In this document: piece after piece, positions 41,553-51,524 of the stretch
Numbering within the stretch: position 1 is the stretch's first letter
Layout: the number at the start of each line of letters is the position of its first letter
Virus record (IMG/VR): IMGVR_UViG_3300028859_000006
Coordinates: 62,001 to 126,000 of that record
Strand: one strand, 5' to 3'
Source: a virus
Length of the DNA stretch: 64,000 bases
Translations under genes and position numbers: made by a program
The notes under the pieces: generated by a model
The model's input: the letters and a program-made list of their open reading frames with translations, nothing else
The model's database searches: none
What the model was told of the DNA's origin: nothing

Positions 41553-43505
41553 TTAAAATTCAAATTCTAATAAATCAATAAATTTTTTACCATTTTTAGT
41601 TTTAATATCATTTATTGTTATTTTTGATGATATAAGTTGACAGTAATATGTTAATGCATTTTTTACATCAATTAAATTTGCACAAGGAGTTTTAATATCA
41701 GAAATAACAACATAATCTTCAATATATGATGCAAGAAAATTTGTTTCTACTTTTGATTTTTTAGATAATACTAAATTTTTATCTTTATCTAAATATATTG
41801 TTATGATATTATTATTTAATTCTATATAACCTTCATTCGGTGTATTATGTACAATTTTTAATGAAAAATCATTTGTATGTGATGAATCATTTTGATCACT
41901 ATATGATGAAGCTTGTTCTTTTATACCATTTTTAAAATTAAATTTATTTTTCTTAATTACATGTTTACATGGAGGAACATTATATTTATTTTTTAAATAT
42001 GAAAGATGAAGTTTGATGTGTTTTATTTCTGTATAAATTATAAAATTATAATTATGATATCCACATGATCTACCTGCAAAACTTTGAACAATAAAACTTG
42101 TTCTATATGTAGAATCATTAACTGTAGTTCTATCAAATAACATTACAATATTTTCTTTCTCTAATTGATATGATTGCTTCATTTTCTCCTTAATAAATAT
42201 TATGGTAGGAGCATCTGGTGCATTTTTTAATACATCATTAATAACTTCTTTATCTTTCTCATAATATGTCAAAGTTTTAAATCCATCAGGTATTAGATTA
42301 TTTGTATTTGTATTTTTATTTATTCTAACAATATAATATCCTATTTTATTATTAAAGCTTTCTGCTTCATTTATAAAATGTTTTTCACCTTCTGTTGTTG
42401 ATAAATCAAATGATTCTCTTAAAAAATTATTTTTTAAAAAATATTCTAAGCCTTTGTAATTAGGTCCGTGAGATAATTCAATAGTGTTCTTTCTTTTATA
42501 TAAAATATTACCAACATGTTCTTCATACGGAGTTGCTGATATAGAAAATAAGAAAATATTTTTTTTTGATAAATCAGTTGAACCATTTAAATTTATACCA
42601 TTTTTTTGAAGATAACTATTCATAGCACTATCAACATTTGATGCTAAATGAGCTTCATCAATAAATATAATACAATTATTTAAATCACCTACTTTATTTT
42701 TTCTTGACCAACGAATTAAATCTGGATTATGCATAATACCATTCCTCTTTAATATTTTTTGATCATCTTGCCGACACTCTCCATGAGATATGTCAGTTTT
42801 TAATTGTTCTTTATTTGAATTATCACACATTGGAGTTATTAATACACTACTTCTAAATTTCAAATTTAGATATTCTCTTAATTCTTGATAAGTTTCTAAT
42901 AAATATATTATATTACGTACAACACCAGTTTTACCTGCTTGAGTTTCTGCAGTTAACATATTATACCTACTATGTTTTGAATTAAGTTTTGATGATAACA
43001 TATTATATATGCAACTTAATGATGCAAAAATCTGATCATCAAATACGTGTGATTTATCATTAATATTATCAGTTCTATTTAATTTTTCTAATTTGATGCC
43101 AGTTAGACGATATATTTCAGAAATCAATTTATTAATACGAAATTTTATACTATGAGCTAAATTAGTATTTGCTGGAATAGTTGTGGTGGTGGTAGTTGTT
43201 TTACTATTACTATTAGCAGATTTTATTAATTGGTGTTTTTTATTATATACAATATCTTTTAGATTTTCAATATCATATTTAGTACATTTATCATTTTTAA
43301 TTCTAATATCTATTAATTTATTAATTGCAATAAGTGCTTTTTTTCGATTAGTATTCCATTTCTTACTATATAAAGCATCAACTAATTGATCATTGCTATA
43401 ACGACTAAAATCAAATTTTCTTACGTATGGTTTATTATTTTTAGTAAGTTGACCATTAATTAAATTTCTTTTAGCTTTAACACTAATAATGTTATTATTT
43501 ACCAT
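41553..43505 (-). CDS. SF2 DEAH-type helicase/ATPase next to cas3
   Basis: 650 residues. Walker A-like AETQAGKTGVVRN (about residue 186), Walker B/DEAH IFIDEAHLA (about 283) and motif III FSISATPYEE (about 319). The first 110 residues are basic and end in a poly-Thr linker (run of seven Thr), like the linkers of the adhesins. It has its own TTTG-N20-TATATTTG promoter, so it is a separate unit from cas3, although both lie on the same strand. Function in CRISPR is not implied by any motif; it could act in replication, restriction or DNA repair. Confidence 0.78.
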   Translation of the reverse strand: MVNNNIISVKAKRNLINGQLTKNNKPYVRKFDFSRYSNDQLVDALYSKKWNTNRKKALIAINKLIDIRIKNDKCTKYDIENLKDIVYNKKHQLIKSANSNSKTTTTTTTIPANTNLAHSIKFRINKLISEIYRLTGIKLEKLNRTDNINDKSHVFDDQIFASLSCIYNMLSSKLNSKHSRYNMLTAETQAGKTGVVRNIIYLLETYQELREYLNLKFRSSVLITPMCDNSNKEQLKTDISHGECRQDDQKILKRNGIMHNPDLIRWSRKNKVGDLNNCIIFIDEAHLASNVDSAMNSYLQKNGINLNGSTDLSKKNIFLFSISATPYEEHVGNILYKRKNTIELSHGPNYKGLEYFLKNNFLRESFDLSTTEGEKHFINEAESFNNKIGYYIVRINKNTNTNNLIPDGFKTLTYYEKDKEVINDVLKNAPDAPTIIFIKEKMKQSYQLEKENIVMLFDRTTVNDSTYRTSFIVQSFAGRSCGYHNYNFIIYTEIKHIKLHLSYLKNKYNVPPCKHVIKKNKFNFKNGIKEQASSYSDQNDSSHTNDFSLKIVHNTPNEGYIELNNNIITIYLDKDKNLVLSKKSKVETNFLASYIEDYVVISDIKTPCANLIDVKNALTYYCQLISSKITINDIKTKNGKKFIDLLEFEF

Positions 43506-43527
43506 GGTTATATATTTTAATTACAGA

Positions 43528-43559
43528 CAAATATAAGGATAATATTTGAAACAAACAAA
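43528..43559 (-). promoter_or_regulatory. host-type promoter of the helicase gene
   Basis: On the - strand: TTTG, 20 nt, TATATTTG (43528-43535), close before the helicase ATG. Confidence 0.78.
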
Positions 43560-43597
43560 AAAAGAAAGTATTTTTAACCTTCTTTTTTAAAATTTAA

Positions 43598-45895
43598 TTA
43601 TATTAAATTATCGTAAATATCATTTTTTACTAATCCTAATTTTTCACAATAAACTTTATCAAATGCAATATATGGGGTTTCTTTTTTCCTGGCATAATCT
43701 TTAAGTATAGGTAAAGTATATTGATTATTTTTAAATAACGAATATTTATTATAAAAAAATCTATCATCCTTAATTTTTATAATATTCTTTATTATTCTCT
43801 TAATTTTACTATCTAAACCTGTTATTGGTTCAGATTTTTTAATATCTCGATTAAAATCTACACTAAATGAGTCCGTCATTTGTCTTTTTTTTGCATATTT
43901 ATATATACAATATATATCTCCTCCACTTCTTAATTTAGTATTATTATTTTTAATTGTATTGTTTTTAGATTTCTCCATCATCTTATACGGTTCAATTTTA
44001 CATAAATTTAATAAACTTGTTTTTAGTTTAGATGTGATAAACTTTTTTAAATTTTCATTATTTTCATTATTAAACATATTATAATATTCATATAATTCAT
44101 TTATTGAATATAAATTTCCGTTAATAATATGTTTTTTAATAAATGAAATCCATAATTTATTTAATTCTAAATCATATTGATTTGATATACTAGTGTTTTC
44201 TGAGTTTCTAAATTCACTTTTATTTTCATTAAAAAATAAATTTATTTTTGGAGTTTTATTTTTTTTATAATAAAAATGTCCCCACCTATCACATCGACCT
44301 ATTCTTTGTAAAGTAGTTTCTGGAGACATCACACTATCTGTTAAATTTAAAAATGATATATCCATAGATGCTTGTAAAATAGGTGCTGATATAATACTAT
44401 CTTTATTCAAAATATTTTTATTTTCTTTGCCATATAAATGAATAATTTTATTCATTATTTTTTCTTTATCAGAATCTATATATCTACTATGTATTAAAAT
44501 ATCGCCTTTTTTATAACAATATAATCTTTGAGAATTTGAAATAGAATTCATAATAACAACTGAATCTTTTTCATTAGTTATTGTATCAATATCATCAATA
44601 TAATTAATCAAATATTTACCATTATGTGCAGATGTATAATGAGAATTTTTATTTGGTAAAATTTTAGTTTTTTTATCTATATTTGTTCCATCCCATAAAT
44701 ATTCCATTATAGTTTGTGTAGCACTTAATAATAATGTGTGACTATTTGTTAACATATGTCTAGATTTCATGATATTAATAAAACATGCAAATAGTGCATC
44801 ATCTTTAATTAATTCATGATATTCATCAAAAATCACATCACAATAATTAATAACAAATAATCTATTTCTAATAGAATTATTCACATTAGGAGATAAATAA
44901 TTATCTATATTAGTTATTATAATATCAGATGTAAATTCTTTAGTGTTTTCATTATTTGTTTTCTGTCTATTACCTGTTAAATATAACTCAACTGATAATT
45001 CAACTGATATATTTTTTAATTCTTGTAAAACAGAATTATATACATTTTCAGCAATAATATTTCTAGGGCATACCCATATTAATTTTTTATTAGATTTTAA
45101 TGACCATAATAACCCCAATAATGTTTTACCAAAACCGGCTGGGGCTTTCATTATTGTAGTTCGATTATTTAATGATTGATTTGCGTAATCAACTTGAGAA
45201 TCAAAACGAATAGAATCATAATTAATAGGTTTGCTATATACTTTAGTATCTTTATATGATAAATTGTTTATTAATTCTTCACAATAATCATCATCATACA
45301 ATATTTTTTCTTGATCTGATGCTGATACAAGTCTATCAGCAGTTATAACACAAGATCTTACTAATGAATTTTTAGAATTTGTTAAACTATTTGGTTCATT
45401 TAAATAATATAATGGAGTATTGATAGATTTTTCAAAATTTATATCTTCAAATAATATATTTTCATTCATTAAAAAATTATACATTGATAAAATATTTTTT
45501 TTATCATCATCACACATATCACTTAAAATTAATGATATATTATCATTACTTATATAATTTATTTTTGGTTTAGAATGATGCCAATATATTGAATCTAAAG
45601 AATATCTATATTCATCATTATTTAAAATACATGACACAAATGCCCAACTTATTTCATGATGAAATATTGGAGAATTAATAAAAGAAATTGTTTTACTTTT
45701 TGATTTTATATAATTTTGAAAATCTAAATTACATTTACCTAAATCATGCAATAAACAAGCTATTGAAATTTGTTTTTCAAGGTCTTCATTTAATGATAAC
45801 TTTTTTGATAACATCATTCCTATTTTTTTAACTGCTTTTGAATGAGTTATTAATGATATTCCACTACTATTTGATACAATTTCTTCTAATTTCAT
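43598..45895 (-). CDS. cas3: CRISPR-associated nuclease/helicase Cas3
   Basis: 765 residues, normal for Cas3. HD nuclease domain: His18, HD at residues 50-51 (CLLHDLGKC), HHE and a following YWHHSKP. Helicase domain: Walker A APAGFGKT, DEYHEL (motif II), LLSATQ (motif III) and QRIGRCDRWG (motif VI). Cas3 is recruited by a type I Cascade bound to its target and degrades the DNA. It lies directly downstream of the CRISPR array on the same strand and is separated from the other cas genes by the array. No Cas2 fusion is visible. Confidence 0.93.
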   Translation of the reverse strand: MKLEEIVSNSSGISLITHSKAVKKIGMMLSKKLSLNEDLEKQISIACLLHDLGKCNLDFQNYIKSKSKTISFINSPIFHHEISWAFVSCILNNDEYRYSLDSIYWHHSKPKINYISNDNISLILSDMCDDDKKNILSMYNFLMNENILFEDINFEKSINTPLYYLNEPNSLTNSKNSLVRSCVITADRLVSASDQEKILYDDDYCEELINNLSYKDTKVYSKPINYDSIRFDSQVDYANQSLNNRTTIMKAPAGFGKTLLGLLWSLKSNKKLIWVCPRNIIAENVYNSVLQELKNISVELSVELYLTGNRQKTNNENTKEFTSDIIITNIDNYLSPNVNNSIRNRLFVINYCDVIFDEYHELIKDDALFACFINIMKSRHMLTNSHTLLLSATQTIMEYLWDGTNIDKKTKILPNKNSHYTSAHNGKYLINYIDDIDTITNEKDSVVIMNSISNSQRLYCYKKGDILIHSRYIDSDKEKIMNKIIHLYGKENKNILNKDSIISAPILQASMDISFLNLTDSVMSPETTLQRIGRCDRWGHFYYKKNKTPKINLFFNENKSEFRNSENTSISNQYDLELNKLWISFIKKHIINGNLYSINELYEYYNMFNNENNENLKKFITSKLKTSLLNLCKIEPYKMMEKSKNNTIKNNNTKLRSGGDIYCIYKYAKKRQMTDSFSVDFNRDIKKSEPITGLDSKIKRIIKNIIKIKDDRFFYNKYSLFKNNQYTLPILKDYARKKETPYIAFDKVYCEKLGLVKNDIYDNLI

Positions 45896-45950
45896 ATTTT
45901 TTATTTTAATTGTGAATAAAAATAATTTTTTAATTATTTATAATATAAAT

Positions 45951-45990
45951 CATAAATTTAATTACTGATTTATATAAATATAATAAACAC
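45951..45990 (-). repeat. degenerate CRISPR repeat relic
   Basis: TTACTGATTTATATAAATATAAT resembles the inner part of the CRISPR repeat (TTACGGATTTATATAAATAATAT) with an insertion and substitutions, one spacer length before the first intact repeat. It marks the old, trailer end of the array. Confidence 0.6.
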
Positions 45991-46014
45991 ATATTTAAAT
46001 AGTGTCACTATTTT

Positions 46015-48422
46015 GTTGAGATTCCCTTACGGATTTATATAAATAATATCGAATTCGACTTCTGTGCGACCTTGTTCGTCGTTGAGACTCCCTTACGGAT
46101 TTATATAAATAATATCTTCACTTAATGTAATAAATTCTAAATCATGTTGAGACTCCCTTACGGATTTATATAAATAATATCTTATCATTTTTTTCAAAAA
46201 TAGAAAGAGAAGTTGAGATTCCCTTACGGATTTATATAAATAATATCTTATCATTCAGAATTATTTTTTCTTCTTTAGTTGAGACTCCCTTACGGATTTA
46301 TATAAATAATATCAACTATAGAAACAATAGAAAGAGATTTATTGTTGAGACTCCCTTACAGATTTATATAAATAATATCAATATTTGTCATTTGTTTTTC
46401 TTCTATATATGTTGAGACTCCATTACGGATTTATATAAATAATATCTAAACTGTCATCTAAATGATCATTTGATTTGTTGAGACTCCCTTACGGATTTAT
46501 ATAAATAATATCATTATCTGAATATGCTGCAAATCATAAACTGTTAAGACTCCTTTACGGATTTATATAAATAATATCTGCATACAGAATTCACCGTTGT
46601 AATTCATTGTTGAGACTCCATTACGGATTTATATAAATAATATCTTTAACAAGTGTCTTCCCTCCTTTTCTATAGTTGAGATTCCCTTACGGATTTATAT
46701 AAATAATATCTAAATACTCTGAATATTCAACTGGTAAGAAGTTGAGATTCCCTTACGGATTTATATAAATAATATCAAAATCATCTGTGAAAATTGGAGT
46801 TACACCGTTGAGACTCCCTTACGGATTTATATAAATAATATCAAATTATTTTATAACTGAATATCAATCAATGTTGAGACTCCCTTACGGATTTATATAA
46901 ATAATATCTGTTGTACCTAAAACTAAAACTGTTTCTCTGTTGAGACTCCCTTACGGATTTATATAAATAATATCTAATTCTAATTCTAAATCTGTATAAT
47001 CACCGTTGAGACTCCCTTACGGATTTATATAAATAATATCTTATTTGAAAATCTTTACAAGAAAATCAGGGTTGAGACTCCCTTACGGATTTATATAAAT
47101 AATATCTTACCAATTAAGAAAAAGAATTGATACCTTGTTAAGACTCCCTTACGGATTTATATAAATAATATCTTATTAATAGATGTGCTGGCACCACCTT
47201 CGTTGAGACTCCCTTACGGATTTATATAAATAATATCTTTTGTATTTGAAATAATATCACTTCCTTTGTTGAGACTCCCTTACGGATTTATATAAATAAT
47301 ATCTTATATTACTATATTTATTAAATATGATAAGTTGAGACTCCCTTACGGATTTATATAAATAATATCTGAATCACTTTTTGTTTTACGTAGTAATTCG
47401 TTGAGACTCCCTTACGGATTTATATAAATAATATCATCAAGAACTTCGGTTGCCTTTAATTCATTGTTGAGACTCCCTTACGGATTTATATAAATAATAT
47501 CCTATAACCTCCCTATTTTTTTCATCAACTGTTGAGACTCCCTTACGGATTTATATAAATAATATCATATAATCACTTCTTTTCCTGCTCTGCTTTGTTG
47601 AGACTCCCTTACGGATTTATATAAATAATATCATTGCACTAAAAATGTCATTAATAGGGTTCGTTGAGACTCCCTTACGGATTTATATAAATAATATCGC
47701 ACTTTTCCCATTTTTTCTGGCTACACTTGTTGAGACTCCCTTACGGATTTATATAAATAATATCATTTCTTCTTTGAATGATTTGTAGAAATATGTTGAG
47801 ACTCCCTTACGGATTTATATAAATAATATCTAGCGTATTTGATTCTAATAAGCAATATGTGTTGAGACTCCCTTACGGATTTATATAAATAATATCACCG
47901 ATTAACTCTTTTCTTAATTGACTATAGTTGAGACTCCCTTACGGATTTATATAAATAATATCTAGCGTATTTAATGTAAATAAGCAATATGTGTTGAGAC
48001 TCCCTTACGGATTTATATAAATAATATCAAAAGCGAATTCAACATTGACTGACGCTCGTTGAGACTCCCTTACGGATTTATATAAATAATATCGACAAAT
48101 TAAATACATATATATAACATATGTTGAGACTCCCTTACGGATTTATATAAATAATATCTGATATAATTGAAAGTCAATCATTTTATTTGTTGAGACTCCC
48201 TTACGGATTTATATAAATAATATCCTGTTATGTTAGAATAAGTAATTGCACTATGTTGAGACTCCCTTACGGATTTATATAAATAATATCAAATCTATTT
48301 AAAGAGATTGAACAGCTAGAGTTGAGACTCCCTTACGGATTTATATAAATAATATCTAGCAGAACAGGATAGACATCAATTCATTGGTTGAGACTCCCTT
48401 ACGGATTTATATAAATAATATC
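46015..48422 (-). CRISPR. CRISPR array, 37 repeats and 36 spacers
   Basis: 36-bp repeat, starting GTTGAGACTC and ending AAATAATATC on the + strand, at a regular spacing of 65-67 bp; spacers are 29-31 bp. Variant repeats cluster at the left end (46015, 46344, 46411, 46543, 46609, 46675 and 46741 carry single changes); the right half is nearly uniform. On the - strand the repeat ends TCC-GTAAG-GGA then GTCTCAAC: a small hairpin followed by an 8-nt sequence, as expected for a Cas6-generated 5' handle. Polarity and handle both point to leftward transcription from the cas6 side. Spacers at 47831 and 47963 are near-duplicates. Confidence 0.97.
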
Positions 48423-48523
48423 AGGATATTTATAATTAATTGATATTGAGTTATTTATAGTATATATTAATAAATAAAAATGAGTTATTAATATACGTAT
48501 ATCATTATATTTATTCATTTTTA
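48423..48523 (-). promoter_or_regulatory. probable CRISPR leader
   Basis: About 100 bp of A/T-rich sequence between cas6 and the uniform end of the array. It contains the palindrome TATACGTATA and several TATA-type stretches. No clean TTTG-N20-TAnnTTTG is seen on the - strand, so the array may be co-transcribed with the cas operon. Confidence 0.5.
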
Positions 48524-49228
48524 TCATACTAATTTATATTTATCTTTATTTTCTGTTTTATAAATTGTACCAAATCCAGAACCAGTTGATTGTCCTATAC
48601 CTAAATTATAAATTTTTTCTGCCACATCAGATGAACAAAATATACTAATGTGACATTGATTAGCTTCATTTTTGACATTTTTAACCATTATTTTCTTTAC
48701 TTTATGTGAAGGATGATTTATTATTTTAACATCAAAATCTTTTAAATTAATACCGTTATAAATTTTACTCAATTTTTTTATAATATGGTTTTTTACAATA
48801 TATACGAAATCAGAATCATTTAAAGTTGAATAAGTATATTTCTTTTTATTAATATGCTTTCTAATAATAAATGGAGATAATGTTGCGAAATGATTCCATC
48901 CATTTATAAATTTTTCAAAGATAAAATTAATTTTATTAAATTTCATTCCCCAATTTAAATCTTGATTAGACATCACTCCACTTATTAAATCATTCAAAAA
49001 TTCTTCATTTTTTGAAGTTACTACAATAATTCCTCCATTCTTAAATGATAAATGTAACTTATCTTCAGTTAGGTTTCCACCATATAAAGATGATATAGAG
49101 TAATCATTTTTAGAATCATGATATTTATTATTAACTCCAAGACATTTGTGTATATAATAATTAATATATGATTGATTCTTAATCGGTACCAATGTTTTAT
49201 TTTCTGTAAATTCAATTTTTATTCTCAT
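48524..49228 (-). CDS. cas6: CRISPR RNA endonuclease Cas6
   Basis: 234 residues. The C-terminus carries the RAMP glycine-rich loop GIGQSTGSGFGTI, diagnostic for Cas6. The N-terminal half has ferredoxin-like strands. Cas6 cuts the repeat transcript to make crRNAs; the catalytic His cannot be assigned by eye. It overlaps the cas5-like gene by 17 nt and adjoins the array. Confidence 0.88.
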   Translation of the reverse strand: MRIKIEFTENKTLVPIKNQSYINYYIHKCLGVNNKYHDSKNDYSISSLYGGNLTEDKLHLSFKNGGIIVVTSKNEEFLNDLISGVMSNQDLNWGMKFNKINFIFEKFINGWNHFATLSPFIIRKHINKKKYTYSTLNDSDFVYIVKNHIIKKLSKIYNGINLKDFDVKIINHPSHKVKKIMVKNVKNEANQCHISIFCSSDVAEKIYNLGIGQSTGSGFGTIYKTENKDKYKLV

Positions 49229-50111
49229 ATTCTTCTAATTTATTAATATTAATATAACTATCTAAATCATTTTCAATCATTTCATCTTCATTTATCAAAT
49301 CTTCTATCCAAACAAATCCTCCATCTAATAACGTTGCACAACCTTTTGAATTTTTAATTTTGTCAACATATTCTGATGTTAAAGGAATTATTATAGAACC
49401 ACTAATTTTTGTAATATTATCAATTCCTCTAATATTTGTTAATGTAGTTTTTGGATTTTGACCAATTGTTATTGCTGATTGATTTACAATACCAATAAGA
49501 AGATTTGCAATTGGAGTTTTATTATTTTTAACTAATTTTTTACAAAAAATTGTAAAATCAGAATTATCATTATATTGTTTAATGAAATTTGCAAATTTTA
49601 TTTTGCTATTATTTTTTATTTCATTATTAATATCTATAACTAATTTAGAACTACTATAATATGTAATAATCTCTTTTATTATATACATTGCAGGTTTTGA
49701 TTTAACATCATAACCTAATATATTATTAAATAAATTAATCATTTCTATAAATAGATCAGTAGTTAAATAACATTCTAGATTTTCCCAATAAATAAAACTT
49801 CTTTTTTTATCTCTATAGCTATCATAAGCAAATTTATTTGTTTGTATAAACTCATTCATATAACACATTTTACCACTAGATTTATTTAAAAATCTTGTTG
49901 TATCTATTTTTATATAAGCTAAATTAGCTATATTAAATATATCTGATATAGGTTTAATTAATGTATCTCTATATGTTGGACTTGGACGTTCACCCATTAA
50001 AACATGCAGCATGTTACTTATTTGATGAACACTTATACTAGGTTTTTGATTATTAGTTGCTTTTTCAAAAAATCCAGCATCTTTAAATGACAATTTTAAA
50101 AAATATTCCAT
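49212..50111 (-). CDS. cas5: Cas5-like Cascade subunit
   Basis: 299 residues. The N-terminus (LKLSFKDAGFFEKATNNQKP, SISVHQISNMLHVLMGERPS) fits the Cas5 start, in which a strand is followed by a Pro-containing segment and a short helix. The middle 130 residues are helical, and the C-terminus returns to beta strands (ISGSIIIPLTSEYVDKI). The helical insert could take over the PAM-reading role of Cas8, as in the reduced I-F variant, but this is inference. Position between cas6 and cas7 supports the call. Confidence 0.6.
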   Translation of the reverse strand: MEYFLKLSFKDAGFFEKATNNQKPSISVHQISNMLHVLMGERPSPTYRDTLIKPISDIFNIANLAYIKIDTTRFLNKSSGKMCYMNEFIQTNKFAYDSYRDKKRSFIYWENLECYLTTDLFIEMINLFNNILGYDVKSKPAMYIIKEIITYYSSSKLVIDINNEIKNNSKIKFANFIKQYNDNSDFTIFCKKLVKNNKTPIANLLIGIVNQSAITIGQNPKTTLTNIRGIDNITKISGSIIIPLTSEYVDKIKNSKGCATLLDGGFVWIEDLINEDEMIENDLDSYININKLEEYENKN

Positions 50112-50121
50112 ATTATTAGAA

Positions 50122-51195
50122 TTATTTAGCTTCTTTTTGAGATTTTAATTTAGCTTCTTTTTTTTCTTTTTTATCATCTTTAGCTTTCAATTTAGCATCT
50201 ATTCTTTTTTTAATTATAATAGATCTCTTATCTGACAATTCTATATCTAAAGTTTTTGCATTTTCAAAATCATATTCAGTATAAAAATTTTCATTTTCAA
50301 AATTTAAATTATCTATAACATCTTTTGTTAATTCAATCCATCCATCAGAATTATTTTTTTTATCATTAAATACGTCATATACTAATTTAATTTTAAGTTT
50401 AGACGTAACAACACTAGATCCAGATTTATAAATATTCATTTTTAGCATTTTATATAATAGATTTTTTGTTAGTTCAACAACATCTGTATTGGATAATAAA
50501 AAACCATATTCTGGTAATTCAACAACACTATTTGTAATCCTATAATATTTTAATTCCGAATTAAATGATGGTAATCTTTTTTTCAATAATTCTGAATATA
50601 AAGGAAATAAATCTGGATTGAATGCTAATCGATCTAAATTTTTAGAACAACTAATAAATTGCATTTGCATTAAATCAATATTACCATCAGTCTCATATGT
50701 TATATCTCCTACAGTTTCTTTGTTAAATAATGAAGTATCACTTATTTTTTCACCACTAACTGTCATAAGTTCTATTTTTGATTTACAATTATTTGTTTGT
50801 TCAGCGTCAATTATACATAAAACACTTTTTCTTCTAATTGTTTTATCAATCTCATCTTCATTCAATGCAAATAAATGACCTCTATTTATAATTGCAGGAG
50901 AAGCCAACATTGACACAAGTAAATAATTATTATGCAATATATTTGGAGATTGAAATGGAATATCATCAATAAAAATATTATGTCTTAAACAATTACTAGA
51001 AATTTTTATTTTATAATCATATTCACCATTACTTTTCTGATATATATTTTTTTTTGCAAATATTAAATTATTATCAGTTTCATACTTTCCACCACTAATT
51101 TCATTCCATATCCATTTTTGTCCATTACTATCACAGTTAACAACACCATTACCTTCTAATTCCATTTTAAATAAAATGTTCTTTACTTTTTTCAT
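50122..51195 (-). CDS. cas7: Cas7-like Cascade backbone subunit
   Basis: 357 residues. ILFKMELEGNGVVNCDSNGQ at the start, KISSNCLRHNIF, SMLASPAIINRGHLFALN and CIIDAEQTNNCKSKIELMTV are consistent with a Cas7/RAMP backbone protein. A highly charged Lys/Glu tail ends it. First gene of the cas operon. Cas7 polymerises along the crRNA. I cannot assign the subtype; it does not show the usual I-B, I-C or I-E Cas7 starts. Confidence 0.65.
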   Translation of the reverse strand: MKKVKNILFKMELEGNGVVNCDSNGQKWIWNEISGGKYETDNNLIFAKKNIYQKSNGEYDYKIKISSNCLRHNIFIDDIPFQSPNILHNNYLLVSMLASPAIINRGHLFALNEDEIDKTIRRKSVLCIIDAEQTNNCKSKIELMTVSGEKISDTSLFNKETVGDITYETDGNIDLMQMQFISCSKNLDRLAFNPDLFPLYSELLKKRLPSFNSELKYYRITNSVVELPEYGFLLSNTDVVELTKNLLYKMLKMNIYKSGSSVVTSKLKIKLVYDVFNDKKNNSDGWIELTKDVIDNLNFENENFYTEYDFENAKTLDIELSDKRSIIIKKRIDAKLKAKDDKKEKKEAKLKSQKEAK

Positions 51196-51227
51196 ATTAA
51201 ATAATTTTAAATTGTTTTTATAAAGTA

Positions 51228-51235
51228 CAAAAGTA
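51228..51235 (-). promoter_or_regulatory. host-type -7 element of the cas operon
   Basis: TACTTTTG on the - strand fits TAnnTTTG, 33 nt before the cas7 start. No TTG lies at the expected -33 position. Confidence 0.5.
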
Positions 51236-51260
51236 AAGTAAATATTTGGTATAACCTAAT

Positions 51261-51524
51261 TTAATTAAAAATATTATTCAATTTTTTCAATTTAATTTTT
51301 CTAATCTCATTTTTTCTATAAAAATAAGTATATAAATATTCTTCATCACGTTTAAAAGATGAATAAGCATTTTTATCATCAGATATCAAATACTGATAAT
51401 CATCATCATAATTAATAATAAAATGAACAATATAATATCTATCTTTATGATATATTGAATATGATGTTGTTAAATCTTTTTTACATAATAACTTATCTCC
51501 TACATTAAGATTCTGATTCTTCAT
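51261..51524 (-). CDS. tandem family protein, copy 1 (most promoter-distal)
   Basis: 87 residues. MKNQNLNVGDKLLCKKDLTT start, RYYIVHFI strand, YLYTYFYRKNEIRKIKLKKL end. The family layout is: conserved start with NxGDKLLCK, a variable middle of about 45 residues with YYIVxDI, then YxYFYTKxExRKIKLxKL. It fits a small SH3-like barrel plus a basic helix. This last copy ends ahead of the cas operon and carries an NNIFN end. Confidence 0.82.
   Translation of the reverse strand: MKNQNLNVGDKLLCKKDLTTSYSIYHKDRYYIVHFIINYDDDYQYLISDDKNAYSSFKRDEEYLYTYFYRKNEIRKIKLKKLNNIFN

Noticed and set aside
43183-43389. Hydrophobic + strand frame opposite the helicase
   Set aside because: It is the complement of the poly-Thr and Lys-rich coding region and has no promoter or initiation context.
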